Source: an uncultured bacterium (lineage in GTDB: Bacteria; Bacillota; Clostridia; Lachnospirales; Lachnospiraceae). From it: DNA of 10,068 nucleotides. Location: the NCBI GenBank assembly GCA_946061355.1, contig CAMGRE010000087.1:1-10068 (forward strand), in the 5' to 3' direction. A program made the translations under genes and the position numbers. Of the stretch, positions 1 to 7,700 are shown piece after piece. Positions within the stretch are counted from its first letter, which is position 1; the number at the start of each line of letters is the position of its first letter. Under the pieces are notes generated by a model. That model was not told the origin of the DNA. It made no database searches and saw nothing but the letters and a program-made list of their open reading frames with translations.

Positions 1-601
1 TTGGGACAAGCTTGCAAAATCCTATACAAAGAATACGGAAAAGGCATTTGGTGAGGCCAACAACAGGGTGATAAATGAAACAAAAAAGTATTGCACGAAG
101 GGTATGAATGTTCTGGATGTCGGATGCGGAACGGGCCTGATTATAAAAGACATTGCCCCTTTTGTTTCTGGTGTGAAAGCTATAGACACCTCGCCCGAAA
201 TGATAAAAGAAGCTAAGAAAAATGAGATAGACAATATTGAATGGGAGACAGCCGATCTGTTTTCTCTCAATCAGGAAGAACACTTTTCCATGGTTACGGC
301 ATTCAATGTCCTGCTGTATCTGGACGAGGTAGAAAGCGTTATGCAAAAAATATACAGCCTTTTGGATCAGGGCGGGTATTTTATTTCGGTGACAGATTGT
401 CTGGGAGAAAAAAGGACCTTTCTTTCCAAACTTCAGTCAATCGGCATAAAATTGGGCTTCTTTCCTAAAATGACAGAGTTCAGGATAACCGAGTTAAAAG
501 AAATCGTGAAAGCCAATGGATTTACGATTGTATATGAAGAAAATGTAGCACGAAAAACAAATAATTATCTTATCATAGCAAAAAAGCAGAAAAGAAATTA
601 G
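1..601 (+). CDS. Class I SAM-dependent methyltransferase (5' end outside window)
   Basis: The frame is open from the first complete codon (position 2, Trp) to the TAG at 599-601, so the gene starts upstream of the window. A GTG at 68 could be taken as a start, but the 22 codons before it read like the usual N-terminus of this family (WDKLAKSY...), so I treat the gene as truncated by the window edge. The SAM-binding motif I, DVGCGTG, is at 116-136, followed by the acidic loop with AIDTSPEM after the second strand, then ADLF and a LLYLDEVE segment typical of Methyltransf_11/25 proteins. The C-terminal half (ITELKEIVKANGF, then a final strand) fits the standard Rossmann methyltransferase fold. 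The substrate cannot be read from the sequence. It is soluble, with no membrane segment in the visible part. Base use is clearly more AT-rich than in the genes from 1328 onward. Twenty bases separate it from the exporter gene. Confidence 0.85.
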   Translation, partial: WDKLAKSYTKNTEKAFGEANNRVINETKKYCTKGMNVLDVGCGTGLIIKDIAPFVSGVKAIDTSPEMIKEAKKNEIDNIEWETADLFSLNQEEHFSMVTAFNVLLYLDEVESVMQKIYSLLDQGGYFISVTDCLGEKRTFLSKLQSIGIKLGFFPKMTEFRITELKEIVKANGFTIVYEENVARKTNNYLIIAKKQKRN

Positions 602-621
602 TTGCCTGAGAGGAGAACAGT

Positions 622-1233
622 ATGAGTTTTGGAGCATTTTTGATCACATCGTTTATCATTATCCTGATGCCCGGGACGGGAGTGGTATATACCATCTCGA
701 CCGGGATCATGAATGGGAGACATAAAAGTATTGTTGCGGCGTTTGGCTGTACATTAGGAATCGTGCCTCATCTTTGTGTGAGTATTGCGCTTACTTCTAT
801 GCTGATGCAGATGAATAGCACGGTATTTACAATCATGCGATATGCGGGTGCGGCGTACCTGATTTATATGGGCGTGGGAATGATCCGTTCCAAAGACAGC
901 ATCCGGTTTGAGGAGGAGACCGGGGCTGAGGGTGCGCTTGCCATCGTTCGCAGAGGAATTCTCATCAACCTGCTGAATCCCAAACTGACATTGTTCTTTT
1001 TTTCCTTTCTGCCACAGTATGTAAGAGGAACGGAGGGACAGTTTGTGATTCAGAGCGCCGTGCTGGGAGTTGCCTTTATGATCATGACCTTTGTTGTGTT
1101 TGCCGTCTACGGATTGCTGGCGGGTGCGGCAAGGGGCTGGTTTATGAAATCGGAAAAAGGGATCCTGATTCTGCAGAAAATCTTTGGTACGGTATTTATC
1201 GGCTTTGCGTTGAAGCTGGCGCTCGAAAATTAG
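622..1233 (+). CDS. LysE/RhtB-family amino-acid exporter
   Basis: A 203-residue hydrophobic protein, the usual length for LysE/RhtB translocators, which export amino acids or related small molecules across the cytoplasmic membrane. Family marks visible are the N-terminal PGTGV (family consensus PGPG) at residues 17-21, a GxxxG-rich first helix region with NGRHKS, the AYLIYMGVGMIRS segment near residues 76-90, and the strongly conserved LLNPKLTLFFFSFLPQYV around residues 115-135. About five or six membrane helices can be counted. The start is set by AGAGGAGA at 609-616, six bases before the ATG. It follows the methyltransferase by 20 bases and may be co-transcribed with it. The substrate is not determinable; close names such as threonine or homoserine exporter would be guesses. 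The PGPG proline replaced by Thr is a minor deviation. Confidence 0.9.
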   Translation: MSFGAFLITSFIIILMPGTGVVYTISTGIMNGRHKSIVAAFGCTLGIVPHLCVSIALTSMLMQMNSTVFTIMRYAGAAYLIYMGVGMIRSKDSIRFEEETGAEGALAIVRRGILINLLNPKLTLFFFSFLPQYVRGTEGQFVIQSAVLGVAFMIMTFVVFAVYGLLAGAARGWFMKSEKGILILQKIFGTVFIGFALKLALEN

Positions 1234-1244
1234 GAAAGTCTGTG

Positions 1245-1273
1245 TTGATACTATAGCAGAAAACAGTTAAGAT
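1245..1273 (+). promoter_or_regulatory. Possible vegetative (sigma-70/SigA) promoter
   Basis: In the only sizeable gap (1234-1327) there is TTGATA at 1245-1250 (five of six to TTGACA) and TAAGAT at 1268-1273 (four of six to TATAAT), separated by 17 bases. It would place a transcript start roughly 45 bases before the racemase gene. This is the most plausible place for a promoter of the downstream five-gene run, but the -10 match is modest and the rest of the gap shows no clear operator, terminator or riboswitch. Confidence 0.3.
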
Positions 1274-1327
1274 AATAAGGAAGACAGCAGATGACTTGAC
1301 GATATCTGATAAAAAGGAGAGCTACGA

Positions 1328-2017
1328 ATGAAAAAGATCGGATTGGTGGGCGGTACGGGGCCGGAATCCACACTTATGTATTATAAAGAACTGAATACGC
1401 GGATCGATCAGCTCACAGGCGGTCGGGAAATGCCTGATCTGTCGATCGAAAGCGTTAATTTTCACAAAGCATGGGAGCTTGTCACGACGGCGCAGTATGA
1501 CGTGTTGACGGACTATATTGCAGAGAAGATCAAACACCTGGCCCAGGGCGGCGCCGAAGTTGTCTCGCTGACCGCAGCTACGATGCATATCGTATACGAC
1601 AAACTGTCAGAGAAGGTGGATACTCCGCTGGTGAGCATTCCGGGAGCTGTGAGTGATGCGTGCGTTGACAGGGGATATCACAGAGTGGGGCTTCTCGGGA
1701 CCATATTCACGATGGAGCAGGATTATATGAAGAAACCCCTGCGGGAAGCGGGCATTGAGGTCTGCATTCCGGAGAAGGAAGACAGAGAGCTGATCGCCAA
1801 GCGGATTTATGAGGAGCTTGAGCGCGGGATCGTCAAAGACACGACACTGGCTGAGTTTCAGAATGTCATTGAAAAGATGAGAACAGAGAATGGGATCGAG
1901 GCAGTGATTCTCGGTTGTACGGAGCTGCCGCTTCTGCTGAATCCGGACAATTGTCCGCTGCCCTGTCTGGACAGTGTGGAGATTCACATTCAGAAACTGA
2001 TCGATCTTGCAATGTAA
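1328..2017 (+). CDS. Aspartate/glutamate racemase-family protein, atypical active site
   Basis: A 229-residue protein of the cofactor-independent Asp/Glu racemase superfamily, the same size as E. coli YgeA and collinear with it. Seen: N-terminal GLVGGTGPEST (residues 5-15), SVNFH (42-46), TMH at 85-87, the central LLGTIFTMEQDY (122-133), and the C-terminal GCTEL with Cys197. Family members invert the alpha carbon with two acid/base residues, Cys/Cys in aspartate racemases or Thr83/Cys197 in YgeA. Here the N-terminal position reads LTAATMH, so residue 83 is Ala and residue 84 is Ala instead of Asn. The protein may therefore not be a normal racemase; a one-cysteine chemistry, as in arylmalonate decarboxylase of the same superfamily, is possible. 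A good ribosome site, AGGAGAG at 1315-1321, fixes the ATG at 1328. It is cytoplasmic, probably the first gene of the transcript, and ends 18 bases before the first kinase gene. Confidence 0.82.
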   Translation: MKKIGLVGGTGPESTLMYYKELNTRIDQLTGGREMPDLSIESVNFHKAWELVTTAQYDVLTDYIAEKIKHLAQGGAEVVSLTAATMHIVYDKLSEKVDTPLVSIPGAVSDACVDRGYHRVGLLGTIFTMEQDYMKKPLREAGIEVCIPEKEDRELIAKRIYEELERGIVKDTTLAEFQNVIEKMRTENGIEAVILGCTELPLLLNPDNCPLPCLDSVEIHIQKLIDLAM

Positions 2018-2020
2018 TAC

Positions 2021-2025
2021 GGTGG
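2021..2025 (+). promoter_or_regulatory. Weak ribosome binding site for the first kinase gene
   Basis: GGTGG ten bases before the ATG at 2036 is the only Shine-Dalgarno-like stretch in the 18-base gap. The in-frame ATG at 2048 has no such site in front of it, so 2036 is preferred. The site is weaker than those of the neighbouring genes, so expression may depend on coupling to the racemase gene just upstream. Confidence 0.4.
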
Positions 2026-2035
2026 ATAAAAGTAC

Positions 2036-4786
2036 ATGAATAAAGCAATGGATTCACTAAAATCGGTATTCCGATTCATGGTTTTGATGATAGCGGTTCT
2101 CTTTGTAGTGGGAGAACTGATCCTTCCCCGTGAGCTGACGGATGAAACATGTTGTGAGCCGTTTGATGTGCCATGGGAAATGACACGGGAGGACGGCAGT
2201 GTGTCGGAGATCAACATTCCGGGAGATTATGAGATCGGAAGGGATGAAAAGGTCATCGTGGAGACGATCCTGCCTGAGGATATTGAACCGAATCTTTATC
2301 TTTGCTTCCGAAGCAATCGTCAGGATATGGAGATCTATGTGGGCGATGAACTGCGTCGGCGATATTCCACGGATCAAGCCAGATTGTACGGGAATTCCAG
2401 CACGGCAGTGTTCCTCTTTGTGAAGATTGAGGAGGGAGACGGCGGAAAGCCTCTGCGTGTTTCTTATCAGACGGATACCGAATACAGCGGAAAATTCCGG
2501 GTTATCTATTATGGAGACAAAATGGGTATCTGGAAAACACTGTTCCAGGGAAGAGGCGGCGAACTGATCGTTTCGATTCTGATGCTGCTTCTGGGTGGAG
2601 CCAGTATTGTGGGAAGCTTGATACTGCGGTTTTGTTATCACAAGCCGTTGGAACTGGAATATCTCGGATGGGGCGTATTCCTGACAGCCTGTTGGATGAT
2701 AGCCGATTCCATCTTCCGGCAATTGTTTTTTCCGAATATCACGATTGTAAATGACCTGGCATTCATCCTGGTCATGCTGATAACCCTTCCTTTTATGATC
2801 TACCTGAATGAAGTGCAGAAAAGAAGATACAATTTCTTCTACGTTATTGCAGGTGTGCTGGTCACGGTAGATGCAGTCGTTTGTATAGCGCTGCAGTTTT
2901 TGGATATTGTCGATTTTTCCGACAGTATTGCTGTGTTTGCTGGGGTTAGCGGCATCGGAATGCTCCTGATGGCAATTACCATTGTGGCAGATGTGATCAG
3001 GGGATATATCGGACAATATAAGCTGGTGGCTGTCGGGATACTGGGGGCAACAATTGCATCAGTCGCACAATTGGTACTCTATTTCCGGAGAAATACGGGT
3101 TCCAGTAGTGTGCTGATTGCTTACGGCATGATCTTTCTGCTTGTCATTTCAACAATCAATACGGTGAGGGATATTTTACAGACGGAGAAGGAGAAGCAGC
3201 AGGCGATCTACGCAAACGAATCGAAAGCACGATTCCTGGCGAATATGTCCCATGAGATCAGAACGCCGATCAATGCAGTACTTGGAATGGACGAAATGAT
3301 CCTGCGTGAGAGTACGGAGCAGAACATCAGGGAGTATGCGTCGGACATCCGGAGTGCGGGCAAGAGCCTGCTGGCATTGATCAATGATATTCTTGATTTC
3401 TCTAAGATTGAGTCCGGTAAAATGGAGATCGTTCCGGTAGAATATGAGTTGTCCTCTCTGATCTGTGACTGCTATAACATGGTCGTTATGAGGGCACAGG
3501 AGAAGAATTTGACATTTACTGTGGTGAATGATGGAACGCTGCCAAACAGATTGTATGGAGATGAGATCCGTGTGCGTCAGGTGATTGTTAATCTGCTGAC
3601 CAATGCGGTGAAATATACGCGAGAGGGAAGCGTTGTCATGTCTGTGCAAGGGAAACGTATGGAGAACAGCCGGCTTCTTTTGCAGATCAGCGTGCAGGAT
3701 ACCGGGATAGGGATCACGGAAGAAAACCGCGCGAAGCTGTTTGATTCTTTTCAGAGGGTGGATGAGAAAAAGAACCGGAGCATTGAAGGAACCGGGTTGG
3801 GACTTGCGATCACCAAACAAATTGTAGAATTGATGCAGGGCTCTATCGCTGTTGAGAGTGAATACGGGAAGGGCTCCGTGTTCAGCGTGGAAATTCCGCA
3901 GAATATCATCGAGGATTGCCCTATAGGAGAATTCGCTGCGGGCATTGCGCCTTCCATACTGGAAGAACGACAGACGATAGAGAAACTGTCAGCTCCGGCG
4001 GGCAAAGTTCTGGTCGTAGATGATGTGGATATGAATCTCAGGGTATTCTGCGGTTTGCTCAAACGTACGCAGATTCAGGTCGACACGGCACTTAGTGGCA
4101 GAGAGGCCCTGGAGATGGCGAGAGATAAGAAGTATCATATGATCTTTCTGGATCATATGATGCCGGAAATGGACGGTGTCGAAACACTCCATGTGCTGAA
4201 ACAAATGGAAGCGGGACCGAATGCGGATACGCCGATCATTATGCTGACGGCAAATGCCATTGTCGGAGTGCGGGAGCAGTATTTGCAGGAAGGCTTTGCC
4301 GATTACCTGTCCAAGCCGATACAAGGCAGCCAGCTGGAAGCGATGATCCGAAAATATCTTCCGGAAGATTGCATGGAGGACGCGGGAACATCGCAGGACA
4401 TTGCAGGACAGAGCAGTGAGAGCACGGCACTGACGTCCGGATTTGCAGAAAAATTCGGATTTCTGGATGTACAGACCGGTATGAAGTACTGCATTGACAG
4501 TGAAGAATTTTATCTGGAAATGCTGGAGGAATATATTAAGAGCGACAGGACACAGGTGATGGAGCAATGTGTTCAGCAGCAGGATTGGAAGAACTATCAG
4601 ATTCAGGTGCATTCGCTGAAGAGCAATTCCCTTTCCATCGGGGCAGTCGAATTGTCGGAGCACGCCAAATCGATGGAGATGGCGGTGAAAGACGGCCATC
4701 TGGATTATGTGGAACAGGAGCAGGAAAGCCTGCTGAATGAGTATAAAGAAATATTACAGAGGATAAAAGAGGAGTTGTCACACTAA
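2036..4786 (+). CDS. Membrane hybrid histidine kinase: 7TMR-DISM-like sensor, HisKA, HATPase, REC, Hpt
   Basis: A 916-residue sensor kinase. A signal-anchor helix (about 11-30) is followed by an outside domain of about 145 residues. Then come roughly seven closely spaced membrane helices (176 to about 375), the layout of 7TMR-DISM receptors, and a short charged coiled coil (TEKEKQQAIYANES). HisKA has HEIRTP with phosphorylatable His406. The HATPase has the N box NLLTNA (Asn519, Asn523), DTGIGI and GTGLGLAI. The receiver has the acidic pair Asp662/Asp663, phospho-site Asp706 (FLDHMMPEMDG) and Lys760 (LSKPI). The C-terminal Hpt has HSLKSNS with His859. All key residues of a full His-Asp-His relay are present, so it should pass phosphate to a separate receiver. 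Its stop codon overlaps the next start (TAATG), implying translational coupling. The ligand of the outside domain is unknown; DISM domains are often linked to carbohydrates, but nothing here proves that. Confidence 0.93.
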   Translation: MNKAMDSLKSVFRFMVLMIAVLFVVGELILPRELTDETCCEPFDVPWEMTREDGSVSEINIPGDYEIGRDEKVIVETILPEDIEPNLYLCFRSNRQDMEIYVGDELRRRYSTDQARLYGNSSTAVFLFVKIEEGDGGKPLRVSYQTDTEYSGKFRVIYYGDKMGIWKTLFQGRGGELIVSILMLLLGGASIVGSLILRFCYHKPLELEYLGWGVFLTACWMIADSIFRQLFFPNITIVNDLAFILVMLITLPFMIYLNEVQKRRYNFFYVIAGVLVTVDAVVCIALQFLDIVDFSDSIAVFAGVSGIGMLLMAITIVADVIRGYIGQYKLVAVGILGATIASVAQLVLYFRRNTGSSSVLIAYGMIFLLVISTINTVRDILQTEKEKQQAIYANESKARFLANMSHEIRTPINAVLGMDEMILRESTEQNIREYASDIRSAGKSLLALINDILDFSKIESGKMEIVPVEYELSSLICDCYNMVVMRAQEKNLTFTVVNDGTLPNRLYGDEIRVRQVIVNLLTNAVKYTREGSVVMSVQGKRMENSRLLLQISVQDTGIGITEENRAKLFDSFQRVDEKKNRSIEGTGLGLAITKQIVELMQGSIAVESEYGKGSVFSVEIPQNIIEDCPIGEFAAGIAPSILEERQTIEKLSAPAGKVLVVDDVDMNLRVFCGLLKRTQIQVDTALSGREALEMARDKKYHMIFLDHMMPEMDGVETLHVLKQMEAGPNADTPIIMLTANAIVGVREQYLQEGFADYLSKPIQGSQLEAMIRKYLPEDCMEDAGTSQDIAGQSSESTALTSGFAEKFGFLDVQTGMKYCIDSEEFYLEMLEEYIKSDRTQVMEQCVQQQDWKNYQIQVHSLKSNSLSIGAVELSEHAKSMEMAVKDGHLDYVEQEQESLLNEYKEILQRIKEELSH

Positions 4787-7700
4787 TGGATCTTTTGGGA
4801 TTATGGGAAAATGCATTAAAATTTATCGGTATCTTTCTGGTAGAGAGATATGTATTTCTGGAATGCGGCATGGAATTGAAAAGGCAGAAAAGATTCTATT
4901 TCCTGTGTGCGGTTATGATCTATCTGACACAGATGGGACTTGGATCTGAGGTCGCAGAGGCCTTTGTCGTGTTTGCCGGAGGGCTCAATATCAGCCTTGC
5001 CCGGAAAGAACATCAGGTAAAGAGCTTTTTCCTTATCGTTCCCGTTCTGGGAATCGTGAACGGACTGGTTGCGCCTATCTTTTATATTCCGACGGTTTTG
5101 TTCGGTGTGGCACACAGCGCCTCATTCACATGGTATATCTGTCTGGCAGATGGTCTGGTTACGGTTGCGATGGTGCTGTTTGCCGTACGGGGGAGAGAAT
5201 GGCGCAGACAGTTTCGGGAGGAGGTAGTACACCGCCGGCTGCAGAAGTGGGAGTCCATTTTGCTGCGCTTTGTCGGAGTGCTGATACTGTTTTGCCTGAT
5301 GGGGTTCAAGCCGGCAATTCATAAGGGAGGAAATGTGCCGGAGGAATTGAAGCTGAGTATCTTCCTGCTGGGAGTTATGACGTTTGCGCTGACACTCACG
5401 GTCATTATCCTGATCATGCAGGGAAATAAGCGGTTTTACTATTATGATCAGGTTCTTGACATGCAGAAGGTGGAGTTCGAGAAGGAGAAAGCGGAGGCTT
5501 CCAACCGGGCAAAAACCGTCTTCCTGTCAAATATGTCCCATGAGATCCGGACGCCGATGAATACCATCGTGGGGATGACGGATATCCTGCTCAGGGAGGA
5601 TCAGACCAAGCAGACGCGGGAGTACCTGAACAGTATTAAGAATTCGGGGGAGGCTTTGCTCACGATCATCAATGATATCCTTGACTTTTCCAAGATCGAG
5701 TCCGGCAAAATGGAGATCATAGAGGAAGAATATGAGCCGATGTCGATGTTCCATGATCTTGCCATGATGTTTATTAACCGGATCGGGGACAAAAAAGTAG
5801 AATTGCTGTATGACATTGATCCCGATATGCCGGTCAAGCTTTACGGAGATGACCAGAGGATCCGTCAGATTGTGATCAATCTGGTAAATAATGCGATCAA
5901 GTTTACAGAGCACGGCTATGTGAAACTGTCTGTCCGGATGCAAAAGAGTGGCGGGGACAATACCGAACTGACCTTCCGGGTGGAGGATACCGGACAGGGA
6001 ATCAAGGAGGAGAACAGGGAGAAACTGTTTGAGTCCTTTGAACAGATGGATACGCGTAAAAACCATAATTTAGAGGGAACCGGTCTGGGACTTGCCATAT
6101 CCAAGCAGCTTGTGGAGCTGATGGGCGGCAATATTGACTATACGAGTACATACGGAGAGGGAAGTTGTTTCTTCTTTACCATATCCCAGAGGATTGTTGA
6201 TCCAAAGCCGGCAGCGCGCATTAAGGAAGAGGCTGCTAAGAGCGTCATTGGCATAAAGGTTGCAAATGAATATCTGAAGAGCAGCATTTTGCAGTTGGCA
6301 GCTGCTTACCGGGTAGAATGTATTGATCTTGATGCGGAAGCAGAAAAAGCAGACAAAACAGTTGACTTTATCATCACGGATTGTAAGAGTATCGTGTCCG
6401 ATGAGGAGAGGGCACGGCTTGCATCCGATACAGGCAGACTTTGCCACCTGCAGAATCCGATGATCGGAGCGTGCTCGGATAAAACAGCGGCAGTGGTGAA
6501 CAAGCCCATATACAGTCTGAATTTCTGTCAGCTCCTGAATCATGAGGAGACAAGCTATAACAGTGCCTTCAAAGGAGAGAAGCATTTTGTCGCACCACAG
6601 GCACGGATATTGATCGTGGACGACAATGTGATGAACCTCAAGGTAGCGAAAGGCCTCCTGGCGCCCTATCAAATGCAGATCGACACGGCGGAGGATGGCA
6701 AAGATGCCCTGAACAAGGTGCAGCAGAAACATTATGACATTGTCTTTATGGATCATATGATGCCCATCATGGATGGAATCGAAGCGACCAGGGAGATTCG
6801 GAAACTTCCGGATGAAAGATATCGGGAACTGCCGATTGTGGCGTTGTCGGCAAATGCCACTTCGGAAGCAAGAGAGATGTTCCTGCGGGAGGGAATGAGT
6901 GATTTCGTCTCCAAGCCGATCAAGACAAAGCAGTTGGTAAAATGTATTCTGAAATGGCTGCCGGAGGAACTTGTTGCGGAAGAAGAACAGCCGGAATACG
7001 TGACAGAAGCGACGGGGGCAGGAACCGGGGGAACAGAGTCGGAAGCGCTGCCTGTGATCAAGGGGCTGGATGTCGCGGAAGGAATCAGAAACTGCGGATC
7101 GAAGGAACTTTTCCTGGAACTTCTGGGAGATTTTTATAAGCTGATCGATCAGAAGAGTACGAAACTGGAGAAATGTCTGGCAGACGGCATGCTGAAGGAT
7201 TATACGATAGAAGTGCACGCTCTCAAGAATACAGCGCGGATGATCGGTGCGGTTGACTTATCCCGGATGTTCTATGAGATGGAGCAGCTTGGCAATCAGG
7301 GAGAAAGGGAGCAGATCGAGGCGCGTACTCCGGAACTGCTTAAGCTGTACAGAAGTTACAAGGAAATCCTGGCGGAATACGGAAAAGCATTGCAGGAAAA
7401 CAAAACACAGGTGTCATTGGAAGCGATTCTGGAGACCTTGAAAGGGCTGCATGATGCGATGGATACCTTTGACCTGGATGAGGCGGATCGCAGGATGCAT
7501 GAGCTGGAGACATATGCGTTCCCGGAGGGACTGCAGCCGAAAGTGGAGGAACTCAGCGCATATGTGGCTGACGTCGCGATGGAAGAGGTTATGCGGATCA
7601 CGGATGAGATGTCCGGGAAACTGCAGGAAATCTATGACGGCAATGAGACATCCGAAATGCAGGCGGACGGCAATGAGACAGCCGGTACGCAAACGGACAG

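Noticed and set aside
68..601. GTG at 68 as the true start of the methyltransferase
   Set aside because: The frame stays open to the window edge and the upstream residues match the usual N-terminus of the family, so the gene is more likely cut by the window.
1296..1301. TTGACG as a -35 box close to the racemase start
   Set aside because: Only 26 bases remain before the ATG and no -10-like hexamer sits at 16-18 bases spacing without colliding with the ribosome site.
2057..3016. A 319-codon open frame on the - strand opposite the sensor region of the first kinase
   Set aside because: It is rich in His, Gln and Asp, as expected from the complement of membrane-helix codons. No motif and no convincing ribosome site were found.
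6070..7218. A 382-codon open frame on the - strand opposite the first receiver and Hpt region
   Set aside because: Same reason: antisense to conserved receiver motifs and no family signature of its own.
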